Of a stretch of DNA of 38,379 nucleotides, positions 1 through 8,171 are shown in pieces. A program made the translations under genes and the position numbers. The notes under the pieces were generated by a model. It saw only the letters and a list, made by a program, of their open reading frames with translations. It made no database searches and was not told where the DNA came from. Source of the DNA: JBFKQC01 sp041627895 (lineage in GTDB: Bacteria; Pseudomonadota; Alphaproteobacteria; Rhodobacterales; Rhodobacteraceae). Location of the stretch: assembly GCA_041627895.1 (NCBI GenBank), contig JBFKQC010000036.1, positions 1 to 38,379 of the forward strand, read 5' to 3'. Within the stretch, counting starts at the first letter, position 1. Every line of letters starts with the position of its first letter.

Positions 1-968
1 AGGTACTGGTGGACAAGCCCGATAAGACCGGGCGCATCGCCATCCTGAAGGTCCACATGAAGAAGGTCACGCTGGACGCAGATGTCGACGCCGGAAAGGT
101 CGCGGCGCTGACACCGGGCTTTTCCGGCGCCGATCTGGCGAACCTGGTCAACGAGGCGGCGCTGATGGCCGCGCGCGTGGGCCGGCGTTTCGTCACGATG
201 GAGGATTTCGAGAACGCCAAGGACAAGGTCATGATGGGCTCGGAGCGCCGGTCCATGGTGATGACCGAGGACGAGAAGAAGCTGACCGCCTATCACGAGG
301 CCGGGCACGCCATCGTCGGGCTGAACGTGCCGCAGCACGATCCGATCCACAAGGCGACGATCATCCCGCGCGGCCGCGCTCTGGGGCTGGTCCTGTCGCT
401 GCCCGAGCGCGACCAGTTGTCGGTGACGTTCACCAAGTACAAGTCCAAGATCGCCATGGCGATGGGCGGCCGCGTCGCCGAAGAGCTGATCTTCGGCGCC
501 GAGAACGTGACCTCGGGCGCGGCATCCGACATCCAGCAGGTGACCAAGATCGCCCGCGCGATGGTCACGCAGTTCGGGTTTTCGAACGAGCTTGGATACG
601 TGGACTACGCCAACGAGCAGCAAAGCTTTCTCGGCACCTACAACACGCCGGCCAATGTCTCGCCCGAGACGATGGAAACCATCGACGCCGAGGTGAAGCG
701 GATGGTGGACGAGGGCTATGATACCGCCAAGCGCATCCTGACCGAGAAGATGGACGACCTGCACCGGCTTGCGAACGGTCTTCTGGAATACGAGACGCTG
801 ACCGGCGACGAGATCACCCGGGTGATCGCCGGCGAGCCCCTGAACCGCGGCGACGAGGACGACACAACGCCCACCGGGGGAACCCCGGCAAGCGTCACGG
901 CGATCCCGAAGACCCGGTCGAAAACCAAGCCGTCCGATGGCGGCGGGATGGAACCCGACCCGGCCTGA
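1..968 (+). CDS. ftsH: ATP-dependent zinc metalloprotease FtsH, C-terminal part (5' end outside window)
   Basis: Membrane-bound AAA+ protease that degrades misfolded and regulatory membrane and cytoplasmic proteins. The reading frame is open from the first bases, so the window starts inside the gene; the GTG at position 9 is an internal Val codon, not a start. The visible part holds the end of the AAA module (PGFSGADLANLVNEAAL, the FtsH second-region signature) followed by the M41 peptidase domain with the zinc motif HEAGH and the later Asp ligand in ASDIQQ. The tail after about residue 290 of the visible part is low-complexity (acidic, Thr/Pro/Gly rich), as is common in alphaproteobacterial FtsH. 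The membrane segments and Walker motifs lie upstream of the window. A strong terminator follows. Identification is very secure. Confidence 0.97.
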   Translation, partial: VLVDKPDKTGRIAILKVHMKKVTLDADVDAGKVAALTPGFSGADLANLVNEAALMAARVGRRFVTMEDFENAKDKVMMGSERRSMVMTEDEKKLTAYHEAGHAIVGLNVPQHDPIHKATIIPRGRALGLVLSLPERDQLSVTFTKYKSKIAMAMGGRVAEELIFGAENVTSGAASDIQQVTKIARAMVTQFGFSNELGYVDYANEQQSFLGTYNTPANVSPETMETIDAEVKRMVDEGYDTAKRILTEKMDDLHRLANGLLEYETLTGDEITRVIAGEPLNRGDEDDTTPTGGTPASVTAIPKTRSKTKPSDGGGMEPDPA

Positions 969-987
969 CCAAGAACTTGACCCGATC

Positions 988-1013
988 AACCCGGCGCCCG
1001 GCGCCGGGTTTTT
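988..1013 (+). terminator. Rho-independent terminator of ftsH
   Basis: An 11-bp perfect inverted repeat (AACCCGGCGCC at 988-998, GGCGCCGGGTT at 1000-1010) runs directly into a T-run (1009-1013), 20 bases after the ftsH stop codon. In practice the innermost pairs would open to form the loop. Confidence 0.88.
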
Positions 1014-1156
1014 CGTTGCGGGGCGGCGCGGGCGCGGTGCCTGCGGCGGCTGGTCATGTGGAGAAATCTCCGTCGATGGATTATTCAAGGCGGTGGACGC
1101 GCGATCGAACGAATCTCGAAAGCCCGCAATCCAGGCGGCAATCCTGAGGAGTGAGC

Positions 1157-2011
1157 GTGACCCAGCGTCTTCGGAGCATCCCAATTCCTCGGCCCATTCT
1201 GGGGGCGCTCGCCGCATTGGCGCTGTTCTCTGCAGCCCAGACCGGCACGGCAGGCGAGTTGCACCGCGCCGCGCAAAGGGGCGATCTCGCGACGGTTTCC
1301 GCGCTGATCGCGGCGGGGGCCGATATCGACGAGACCGATGGGGACAACGAGACGGCGCTGCACAAGGCGGCCAAGCGCAATCACGTCGACGTGGTGGCCT
1401 TCTTGCTGGAGACAGGCGCCGACCCCTACATCAGTGGCAAGAGCGCGTTCGGTTCGACCGGAACGCCCCTGCATTTCGCCGCAAGGCTTGGGCGCGTCGA
1501 AACCCTGCGCGTGCTGCTCGAGGCCGGGATCGATCCCAACCTGCGCGACCCGGGCGCCGGACCGCCGCTGCACCACGCGCTGGTCTATCGCCGCGACGCT
1601 GCGGCCGACCTGCTGAAATCCTACGGTGCGGCCCCGATCGTGGCCGTGTCGATCGCCCCCCTGATCGCCGCGGCGGATCCCGTTGCGGGGGCAGAGGTCG
1701 CCAATGCTTGCCGTGTGTGCCATCTGTTGCAGGCCGAGGATGACGGCCGGCCGCGTGCCGGCCCCACGCTGTGGGGCATTCTTGGCAGGCCCAAGGGCAC
1801 GGTGGCGGGGTTCGACTATTCCGACGCGATGCGGGAAGCGGGCGGGCGCTGGACCTATGACGACCTGAACAGCTTTGTCGCGAATCCGAAAGGGTTCCTT
1901 CCCGGGACCAGGATGAGCGACTTGCACGGCAACGCCTCGCGCGAGCGTCGCGCCGCGCTGATCCGCCATCTACGCGACTTGTCGATCGCGCCGATAGCTC
2001 TTCCGAAATAG
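1157..2011 (+). CDS. Periplasmic ankyrin-repeat / cytochrome c fusion protein
   Basis: About 284 residues. A signal peptide (basic start, hydrophobic stretch to about residue 33) is followed by four ankyrin-like repeats (about residues 34-155; ELHRAAQRGDL, TALHKAAKRNH and TPLHFAARLGR are typical repeat helices). A class I cytochrome c domain follows, with the haem-binding CRVCH at residues 185-189 and a likely distal Met ligand in GTRM at 253. The product should be an exported haem protein in which the ankyrin part offers a docking surface; its electron partner cannot be told. Start: a GTG at 1151 abuts the Shine-Dalgarno sequence, whereas GTG 1157 has GAGG about 7 bases upstream, so 1157 is preferred. 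The gene stands alone behind the ftsH terminator. The domain calls are firm; the role is inferred. Confidence 0.86.
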   Translation: MTQRLRSIPIPRPILGALAALALFSAAQTGTAGELHRAAQRGDLATVSALIAAGADIDETDGDNETALHKAAKRNHVDVVAFLLETGADPYISGKSAFGSTGTPLHFAARLGRVETLRVLLEAGIDPNLRDPGAGPPLHHALVYRRDAAADLLKSYGAAPIVAVSIAPLIAAADPVAGAEVANACRVCHLLQAEDDGRPRAGPTLWGILGRPKGTVAGFDYSDAMREAGGRWTYDDLNSFVANPKGFLPGTRMSDLHGNASRERRAALIRHLRDLSIAPIALPK

Positions 2012-2044
2012 CGGGCGGGCACGGGCGGCCCGTCGCTGCGGCGG

Positions 2045-2479
2045 TCAGCCAGAAAGCGGCACCATCGTGCCCTGCAGCACCGCCACGTCGCGGCGCCTGC
2101 CGCCGTCGATGGCCGTCACCGTGGCGCCGACCACCACCAGACGCCGGCCCATGCGGATCACGTGGCCTGCCGCTTCCAGCCGGTCTCCGGCGGCCGGGGC
2201 CAGGAGGTTGATCTTCATCTCGGCGGTCAGCACCTCGTCGGGCTCTGCCATCAGGCTCAGCGCCGCATAGCCCGCCGCGCTGTCGCCGAGCGCGAAGCTG
2301 ACCGCGGCATGGGCGAAGCCGTGCTGCTGGCGCATCTCGGGCAGGATCGGCGCGGTGATCACGATGCGGCCGGCGCCGACCTCGGCCAGCGTCGCGCCGA
2401 GGGTGCGCATCATGTCCTGGCGGTCGAAGGATGCACGGATCTTGGCCTCGATCGCGTCGCTCAGGGTTTCGTCGGTCAT
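2045..2479 (-). CDS. PaaI-family hotdog-fold thioesterase
   Basis: 144 residues, the normal size of a single hotdog-domain acyl-CoA thioesterase of the PaaI type. Family-like features are the HGFAHAAVSFALGDSAAGYAA helix region, which carries the active-site neighbourhood, and the later strand pattern with EMKINLLAPAAGDRLEA, which matches the core of PaaI/YbgC-type enzymes. It probably hydrolyses a phenylacetyl-CoA-like or other acyl-CoA thioester in the cytoplasm, but the substrate cannot be read from the sequence. It converges with the ankyrin-cytochrome gene (34-base gap) and has no obvious operon partner. Family assignment is good; no specific gene name is justified. Confidence 0.82.
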   Translation of the reverse strand: MTDETLSDAIEAKIRASFDRQDMMRTLGATLAEVGAGRIVITAPILPEMRQQHGFAHAAVSFALGDSAAGYAALSLMAEPDEVLTAEMKINLLAPAAGDRLEAAGHVIRMGRRLVVVGATVTAIDGGRRRDVAVLQGTMVPLSG

Positions 2480-2629
2480 CTGTCGGTCGCCCTCGGCATT
2501 TCGGATTGAGGGATGCGGCGGACAATCCCGCCTCGCCGGACGGTTCTAGGCCGGGACAGGTTCTGACGGAAGTGCAAAGGGGCGGATGGTCTTTTGCGGA
2601 CGTTGCCCGCCAGCGCGGCCCCGCGTGGA

Positions 2630-2656
2630 ACAAGGCCGCAAGGCCGCCGCGCCATC
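2630..2656 (-). repeat. Dispersed intergenic repeat, copy A
   Basis: Read on the minus strand, this 27-base block matches 34667-34693 at 26 of 27 positions. It carries the internal doublet GCGGCCTTGCGGCCTTG. Both copies lie in gene-free spacers, as expected of a REP-like element. Confidence 0.6.
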
Positions 2657-2784
2657 GCCGACCCGCCCGGGGGGGGGGGCGGCGATTGGGTGACGTCGGC
2701 AAATCGGCCTGAAGTTGCGCGGGAACCGCGGGGTAAAGCGCGCAGACCCGCCGTCGGCTCGCCACCTCGCGGGTCGGCGATGGC
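2651..2784. repeat. 16-bp inverted repeat flanking the G tract
   Basis: GCCATCGCCGACCCGC at 2651-2666 is the exact reverse complement of 2769-2784. The arms are 102 bases apart and enclose the 11-G run. The left arm overlaps the dispersed repeat, so this may be two inverted copies of one element, the right one diverged outside the 16 bases. Confidence 0.65.
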
Positions 2785-2890
2785 ACGGCTTTTGGGCGCA
2801 ACGGCGGCGACCGCGCCACGCCAGTTGCAGACCGGATCCCGCCAGGGCTCTTCTCGCTTGAGGCGACATCGCAGAGCCCACCGGCGCGCG

Positions 2891-3679
2891 TTAGTCGCGG
2901 GCGGTGGCGGCCGGGTCGCAGGCATAGCCCTCAAGTTCCCGCAGCACGCAGAGATCGGTATAGAAACCGGCCGAGAGCTGGCTGTAGCTCGGCAAGGCGT
3001 GGCTCTTGTCCTGACGGTCGAGGTAGTCGCTGCAACTGGCGACATAATAGCGTTCGACTCGCGTCTCTGACGCGTACCATTGGGTGAACGCCGCGGTCAG
3101 CGCCGCCGCTGCGTCGCCGCCGGCGCCGATCTCTTCGGCGAAGCGGGCGGCGATGTCGGCCTGCATGGACCAGCCTGCAAGCGCCTGCCAGGGTTCCGGC
3201 CGGCCCATGTCCCGCAGAAGCCAGGCAGCGAGCAGGCTGACCGCGCTGGCATCGGCCTCCATCGCCATGGTCGCCTGCGCGTTGGCCTGCATCGAAAGGT
3301 CGTTCGACGGGCAGAAGCCGCGCTGATACTGCTCGGCGTGGCGCAATTCGTGCAGCAGCACCCCGGCCAGCAGACCGTCGGGCTGCAATGCCTTCACCAC
3401 GATCCGGTTCTGCATCGGATCGAAGCTGCCCTGGGGCCCGGCGGTTCCCGCGCCGAGGCAGATCTGCGGCGGGTCGCGAAAGCCCGAGGGGTCGAGCGAG
3501 GGCAATTCCGCAAGGACCGGCGCGAGATCGGCCACGATCCGCGCCAGCCGCCGCGCGGCGTCGGTGCCAGGCGCGTCATAGGGCGGGGCAAGGCAGTCCT
3601 GTGCCGCCGCACCACCCGCCGCAAGCAGGGCGGCGGCCAGCGCGGCGCCGCGCAGGCGGCTAGGCGCAGTGGGCGCCAT
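2891..3679 (-). CDS. Secreted putative HExxH metallopeptidase-like protein
   Basis: About 262 residues from the ATG at 3679. A clear signal peptide (basic start, then an Ala/Leu-rich stretch ending AAAQ) is followed by a mature domain with HELRH in a hydrophobic helix context, which is the HExxH zinc-protease pattern, and several Cys residues (DCLAPP, RGFCPS, ASCSD, DLCVL, YACD) that could form disulfides. It resembles uncharacterised secreted putative metallopeptidases of Rhodobacterales. The frame is open upstream to 3784, but that part is a shadow of trpA. The ATG at 3679 fits the signal peptide and overlaps the trpA 3' end by 20 bases, so the two genes are probably co-transcribed and translationally coupled. 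Substrate unknown; catalytic activity is inferred from one motif. Confidence 0.78.
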   Translation of the reverse strand: MAPTAPSRLRGAALAAALLAAGGAAAQDCLAPPYDAPGTDAARRLARIVADLAPVLAELPSLDPSGFRDPPQICLGAGTAGPQGSFDPMQNRIVVKALQPDGLLAGVLLHELRHAEQYQRGFCPSNDLSMQANAQATMAMEADASAVSLLAAWLLRDMGRPEPWQALAGWSMQADIAARFAEEIGAGGDAAAALTAAFTQWYASETRVERYYVASCSDYLDRQDKSHALPSYSQLSAGFYTDLCVLRELEGYACDPAATARD

Positions 3680-4451
3680 CCGCGAGCGACTTGACGAAGG
3701 CCAGCACCTCGGCGGGGCGGTCGCCTGCGCCGATCCGGGCGACGATGGCCGAGCCGACGACGGCGCCGTCGGCGATGCCGGCAATCCGCTTCGAGGCCTC
3801 GGGCGTCTTGATTCCGAAGCCGACGATCACGGGCAGGTCGGTCGCCGCCTTGATCCGCGCGACTTCGGGCCCGACATCGGCCGCCACCGCGTCGGCGGCG
3901 CCGGTGATCCCGGTGATCGAGACGTAATAGACGAAACCGGAAGTGTTCTGCAGCACCTTGGGCAAACGCCTGTCGTCGGTGGTGGGCGTTGCCAGCCGGA
4001 TGAAGTTCAGCCCCGCCTTCTGCGCCGGGATGCAAAGCTCGTCATCCTCTTCGGGCGGCAGGTCGACGACGATCAGCCCGTCGACCCCGGCGGCAACGGC
4101 GTCGGCCAGGAAGCGGTCGACGCCGCGGTTGTAGATCGGGTTGTAGTACCCCATCAGAACGATCGGCGTCGTGTCGTCGGCCTTGCGGAACGCGGTCGCC
4201 ATGTCGAGCGTCTTCTGCAGCGTCTGGCCCGCCTCGAGCGCGCGCTGGCCGGCAAGCTGGATCGTCGGGCCGTCGGCCATCGGGTCGGTGAAGGGAATGC
4301 CCAGCTCGATCACGTCGACGCCGGCCTTCGGCAGGCCCTGCATGATCCGAAGCGAGGTCGCGTAATCCGGATCGCCCGCCATCACGTAGGCCACGAAGGC
4401 CTTGCGGCCCTCGGCCTTCAGCGCGGCGAACTTGGCGTCGATGCGGGACAT
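3660..4451 (-). CDS. trpA: Tryptophan synthase alpha chain
   Basis: 263 residues, normal family length. Converts indole-3-glycerol phosphate to indole and glyceraldehyde-3-phosphate and passes indole to TrpB. Visible signatures: ELGIPFTDPMADGPTIQ, which carries the catalytic Glu and Asp, the LMGYYNPI strand, VDLPPEE, and YVSITGITG at the phosphate site. GGAGG sits just before the ATG. No trpB lies next to it in this window: the upstream neighbour is a VOC-family gene and the downstream neighbour is an overlapping secreted protein gene. No leader peptide or attenuator is visible. Identification is secure. Confidence 0.97.
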   Translation of the reverse strand: MSRIDAKFAALKAEGRKAFVAYVMAGDPDYATSLRIMQGLPKAGVDVIELGIPFTDPMADGPTIQLAGQRALEAGQTLQKTLDMATAFRKADDTTPIVLMGYYNPIYNRGVDRFLADAVAAGVDGLIVVDLPPEEDDELCIPAQKAGLNFIRLATPTTDDRRLPKVLQNTSGFVYYVSITGITGAADAVAADVGPEVARIKAATDLPVIVGFGIKTPEASKRIAGIADGAVVGSAIVARIGAGDRPAEVLAFVKSLADGAHCA

Positions 4452-4514
4452 GGGCGGGCCTCCGGAACGTGTTCGCCCGGTTTGCCCAAACGTGGCGGGA
4501 AAGGCAATGGGGCG

Positions 4515-4934
4515 TCAGCCGGGCATCGGCTGTTCCGGCGCCATGATCATCCAGTGCGTGCCGAACTGGTCCTTCACCATGCCGAAACCCTTGGAAAAGA
4601 ACGTCTCGCCGAAGGGCATCACCGGTTCGCCGCCATCGGCGAGGCGGTCGTACTTGGTCCGGGCGTCCTCGACCGAGGCGGCGAAATGCGACACCGAGAC
4701 CGACCGCTGCGGCCCGGTCTCCTGGCCCGGCGGGGTGTCGGACGCCATCAGCCGGCCGCCGTCGGGCAGGAAAAACTGCGCATGCATCACGCGGTCGATG
4801 CCGTCCATCCCCATCTCGGGCGGGGCATCGGCGAATTTCATGATCTGAAGGTCGCGCCCGTCGAAAATCGCGCAATACCAGCGCATCGCGTTCTCGCAGG
4901 AGCCGTCGAAACGCAGATAGGGGTGAAAGGACAT
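4515..4934 (-). CDS. VOC-superfamily protein, PhnB/glyoxalase-like
   Basis: 139 residues. Starts with the PhnB-type opening (PYLRFDGSCENAMRWYCAIF) and ends with DQFGTHWMI, the usual closing strand of PhnB-like/3-demethylubiquinone methyltransferase-like VOC proteins. The fold is a pair of beta-alpha-beta-beta-beta units, and members often form metal-dependent dimers, but this subgroup has no well-defined reaction. GGAGTAG precedes the ATG. It is upstream of trpA on the same strand with a gap of about 60 bases, so co-transcription is possible but a functional link is doubtful. Confidence 0.82.
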   Translation of the reverse strand: MSFHPYLRFDGSCENAMRWYCAIFDGRDLQIMKFADAPPEMGMDGIDRVMHAQFFLPDGGRLMASDTPPGQETGPQRSVSVSHFAASVEDARTKYDRLADGGEPVMPFGETFFSKGFGMVKDQFGTHWMIMAPEQPMPG

Positions 4935-5076
4935 TGGGGGCTACTCCTTTCCGGCATTGATCATCCAGGGTGCCTCGACCTTATCACGCCACCCGCCGAA
5001 TCCCGAGCCCCGCCCGGTTGCAATGCGCCGGGCATCAAAATAAGAGCGCCGCGTTGGCAACGAGAGTGTGACCGAG

Positions 5077-6174
5077 ATGGGCTTCAGGACCGGCATCGTG
5101 GGGCTGCCGAATGTGGGCAAGTCGACGCTGTTCAACGCGCTGACCCGGACCGCGGCGGCGCAGGCGGCGAACTTTCCGTTCTGCACGATCGAGCCCAACG
5201 TGGGCGAGGTCGCCGTGCCCGATGCGCGGCTGGAGAAACTGGCCGAGATCGCGAAGTCGAAACAGGTGATCCCGACGCGGATGACCTTCGTCGACATCGC
5301 CGGGCTGGTGAAGGGCGCCAGCAAGGGCGAGGGGCTGGGCAACCAGTTTCTGGCCAATATCCGCGAGGTCGACGCGATCGCCCATGTGCTGCGCTGTTTC
5401 GAGGACGGCGATGTCACCCATGTCGAGGGCCGGGTCGACCCGGTGGCGGATGCCGAGACCATCGAGACCGAGCTGATGCTGGCCGATATCGACGGGATCG
5501 AGAAGCGGCTGGCGGGTCTGGTGCGCAAGGTCCGCGGCGGCGAAAAGGAAGCGGTGAGCCAGGAGCGGCTTCTGAAGGCGGCGCTGGCGGCGCTCGAAGC
5601 CGGGCGGCCGGCGCGTACCGTCGAGGTCGCAGACGAGGACCGCAAGGCCTGGCGCGGGTTGCAACTGCTGACGCAGAAGCCGGTGCTTTACGTCTGCAAC
5701 GTCGCCGAGGAGGACGCGGCGACCGGCAATGAGCATTCCCGCGCGGTCGAGGCCATGGCCGCGCGCGAGTGCGCGGCGGCGGTGGTGATCTCGGCGCGGA
5801 TCGAGGAAGAGATCGCGCAGTTGGACCCGCAAGAGCAGACCGAGTTCCTGGCGGAACTGGGGCTCGAAGAGGCCGGGCTCGACCGGCTGATCCGCGCGGG
5901 GCACGAGCTTTTGGGGCTGATGACATATTTCACCGCCGGTCCCAAGGAGGCCCGCGCCTGGACGATCCGCAAGGGCACGCTGGCACCGCAGGCCGCCGGT
6001 GTGATCCACGGCGATTTCGAGCGCGGCTTCATCCGGGCCGAGACCATCGCCTATGACGACTACGTGCGGCTCGGCGGCGAGCAGGGCGCCAAGGACGCCG
6101 GCAAGATGCGGGTCGAGGGCAAGGGCTACGAGGTCAAGGACGGCGACGTGCTGCATTTCCTGTTCAACGCGTGA
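5077..6174 (+). CDS. ychF: Redox-regulated ribosome-associated ATPase YchF (Obg family)
   Basis: 365 residues. The protein opens MGFRTGIVGLPNVGKS with the P-loop at once, then has NFPFCTIEPN (switch region), FVDIAGLVKGASKGEGLGNQFL (G3 region) and a C-terminal TGS domain ending LHFLFN. YchF proteins bind ATP rather than GTP and are associated with the ribosome and stress adaptation. An in-frame GTG at 5068 would add three residues, but the family starts at MGF and the GAGAG upstream is better spaced for ATG 5077. The gene is monocistronic, with its own spacer on both sides. Identification is secure. Confidence 0.96.
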   Translation: MGFRTGIVGLPNVGKSTLFNALTRTAAAQAANFPFCTIEPNVGEVAVPDARLEKLAEIAKSKQVIPTRMTFVDIAGLVKGASKGEGLGNQFLANIREVDAIAHVLRCFEDGDVTHVEGRVDPVADAETIETELMLADIDGIEKRLAGLVRKVRGGEKEAVSQERLLKAALAALEAGRPARTVEVADEDRKAWRGLQLLTQKPVLYVCNVAEEDAATGNEHSRAVEAMAARECAAAVVISARIEEEIAQLDPQEQTEFLAELGLEEAGLDRLIRAGHELLGLMTYFTAGPKEARAWTIRKGTLAPQAAGVIHGDFERGFIRAETIAYDDYVRLGGEQGAKDAGKMRVEGKGYEVKDGDVLHFLFNA

Positions 6175-6308
6175 TCCCGGCGTTTCCGGTTGGGAAACAA
6201 GTGAAATAAATGCTGGTCTTCGCCCGGCGCACCGCTTTAGGTTGGGACCGGGCCGCCGGGGCACGGCGGGCGATTGAACAGAACTGAATTTAGCGTAGAG
6301 GGTGCGAC

Positions 6309-8171
6309 ATGCCGAAGGGTGGAAACGGTGGCGGTGGTAACGGTGGCGGCCCCGGTGCGATCAAGGGCAACAAGCGCGACAATCTGCTGGAAGGCACCAG
6401 CGGCGACGACCTGATCCAGGGCAACGCGGGCAACGACACGCTGTTCGGCTACGACGGGGCGGACACGCTGGAAGGCGGGCTGGACGACGACCTGCTGGAC
6501 GGCGGCGCGGGCGACGACAGCATCGACGGCGGCGAGGGCACCGACACGGTGGTGTTTAGCGGCGCGCGCGACGACTACGTCGTGACCCAGATCGACGAAA
6601 CCACGGTCGAGATCACCGGGCCGGACGGCACGGACGTGATCACCGATGTCGAGTTCTTCAACTTTTCCGACATGACGCAGAGTCTGGCCGAGGTCGTGGT
6701 GCCGCGGCTGGCGAACCTGACGGCGGGCACGCTGACGCTGTCGGCGACGGACGCGGTGGCGGGCGAGCCGCTGACGGCGACGTTCGTCATCGCCTCGAAT
6801 GGGGTGATCGATGCCGCCGCCACCGGCGCGACGCTGGTGATCGCGACCGCGCCGGACCTCGGGTCCGTGATCCAGTCGCAGGGCGGCATCGCCACCGATC
6901 CGCTGGCGACGGGGACCAGCCAGACGCTGGTGCAGGGTATCGACACGTCCGGTCTGGCGGCGGGCGTCTACTATGTCGCCGTGATCGCCGACGAGGCCAA
7001 CGCGCTGGAGGAAAGCGACGAGGGCGACAACCAGACAGAGTGGGTGCAGATCACCATCGCCGAGCCGTTCCAGAACCTGTCGCTGGACTACGTCTACCTG
7101 GCGATCGCGGGGAACGATTTCGACCTGAACGACGGCGCCTATCTGCAGTTCGACGCCAGCGTCAGCAACACAGGCAACATCGGCGGCGGAACGTTCACGA
7201 TCACCGCCGTGCTGTCGACCGATCTGAGCCTGTCGCCGGACGATCTGGTCTTTGCCAGCACCACCTACACGCTGCAGCCCGGCGAAACCGTCGACCTCAG
7301 CTTAGGCGGGCTGGTCGATCCCGACTGGCCGGCGGGCGACTACAACGTGATCGCCTACATTTCGTCCTACGACGGTATCGACCAGGTGCCGATCGACGAT
7401 ATCGCCGGCGTCGAGGTCACGCTGATCGGCGGCACCACCTATGGCACCGCCGGCAACGACTGGTTCGCCGGCCTTGGCGTCGACGAGACCTTCGATCTGG
7501 GCGCCGGCGACGACACGGTCCTGGGCAGTTCGGGCGAAGACGTGATCCTGGGCGGCGACGGGTTCGACATGGTCGACTATTCCGGCCTTGGCTTTGGCAT
7601 CGAGGTATACGACGCCAGCTATTACACCGGCGTGCCCGGGCTGATCGAGGTGGTGCCGACGGTCGATCCCTATGGCTACCCCTACGAATACTGGAGCGAT
7701 TACCTGGACGGCGTCGAGATGATCGTGGCGACCGAGCATGACGATCAGGTCTGGATCGACACCGGCCCGGTCCGCTGGATCGCGACGCTCGGCGGCGACG
7801 ATATCGTCGTCGGGTCCGTCGGCGACGACACGATCGAGGCCGGCGCCGGCAACGACAGCATCGGCGGCATGGGCGGCGACGACCTGATCTTCACCGGTGA
7901 GGGCGCGGACGAGCTATATTTCGACTATCTCGGCGGCGCCGGCCAGGGCCACGACGTGGTGGTCGACTTCGATCCCCTGAACGATGTGATCTACATCGTC
8001 TACGGGGCCGGCGAGCCGTTCCCCGAACTCGTCGACGTGAGATACAGCGCGGAGGGCGCGAGAATCCTCTACGGCCTGAACAGCAGCGTCGTGCTGCATG
8101 GCGTCGATCCCACCGAGATCAACGAGACGAACCTGATGGTGATCGAGGATCCCGGGCTGATCCTGTACTGA
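6309..8171 (+). CDS. Secreted RTX calcium-binding protein with CARDB-like domains
   Basis: 620 residues, strongly acidic. After a Gly/Asn-rich start come RTX nonapeptide repeats (about residues 29-80; GNAGNDTLFG, GGAGDDSIDG). Two CARDB-like beta-sandwich domains follow at about 115-250 and 255-375 (ALEESDEGDNQT ends the first in the style typical of CARDB). A second RTX block lies at about 378-560 (LGAGDDTVLG, GAGNDSIGGMGGDD), then a C-terminal beta region. There is no Sec signal, which fits type I secretion driven by a C-terminal signal, with folding outside the cell in Ca2+. No protease or lipase motif was seen, so it may be an adhesin or matrix protein rather than an enzyme. No T1SS genes lie nearby. 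GAGGG precedes the ATG. Confidence 0.88.
   Translation: MPKGGNGGGGNGGGPGAIKGNKRDNLLEGTSGDDLIQGNAGNDTLFGYDGADTLEGGLDDDLLDGGAGDDSIDGGEGTDTVVFSGARDDYVVTQIDETTVEITGPDGTDVITDVEFFNFSDMTQSLAEVVVPRLANLTAGTLTLSATDAVAGEPLTATFVIASNGVIDAAATGATLVIATAPDLGSVIQSQGGIATDPLATGTSQTLVQGIDTSGLAAGVYYVAVIADEANALEESDEGDNQTEWVQITIAEPFQNLSLDYVYLAIAGNDFDLNDGAYLQFDASVSNTGNIGGGTFTITAVLSTDLSLSPDDLVFASTTYTLQPGETVDLSLGGLVDPDWPAGDYNVIAYISSYDGIDQVPIDDIAGVEVTLIGGTTYGTAGNDWFAGLGVDETFDLGAGDDTVLGSSGEDVILGGDGFDMVDYSGLGFGIEVYDASYYTGVPGLIEVVPTVDPYGYPYEYWSDYLDGVEMIVATEHDDQVWIDTGPVRWIATLGGDDIVVGSVGDDTIEAGAGNDSIGGMGGDDLIFTGEGADELYFDYLGGAGQGHDVVVDFDPLNDVIYIVYGAGEPFPELVDVRYSAEGARILYGLNSSVVLHGVDPTEINETNLMVIEDPGLILY

Larger units (their letters stand above)
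2480..2890. other. 411-base gene-free spacer with repeats and an 11-G tract
   Basis: No convincing gene is visible on either strand; the open frames here are GC-rich shadows without a ribosome-binding site or recognisable protein. The spacer contains a 16-bp inverted repeat (2651-2666 with 2769-2784), one copy of a repeat also found near 34667 (2630-2656), an uninterrupted run of 11 G (2669-2679), and the 14-mer CGCCAGTTGCAGAC (2819-2832) that recurs at 34637. This looks like a REP/intergenic repeat site rather than coding DNA. Confidence 0.6.

Noticed and set aside
1431..2819. Very long minus-strand open frame across the ankyrin-cytochrome and thioesterase region
   Set aside because: Arg/Pro/Ser-rich translation typical of GC-rich shadow frames; real proteins are recognisable in other frames.
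3680..3784. Upstream extension of the secreted HExxH protein frame
   Set aside because: It lies wholly inside trpA in another frame and would bury the signal peptide behind a Ser/Pro/Arg-rich shadow sequence.
4391..4410. Third copy of the GCGGCCTTGCGG repeat inside trpA
   Set aside because: The match is only about 10 bases and lies in coding sequence for Lys/Ala/Phe; treated as coincidence.
3669..5732. 687-codon plus-strand open frame across trpA, the VOC gene and ychF
   Set aside because: Shadow of three well-identified genes; the translation is His/Arg/Asp/Gly-rich with no domain.
7040..7741. Arg-rich open frame within the RTX gene
   Set aside because: Alternative frame of the RTX repeats; the composition is an artefact of repeated GGC/GAC codons.
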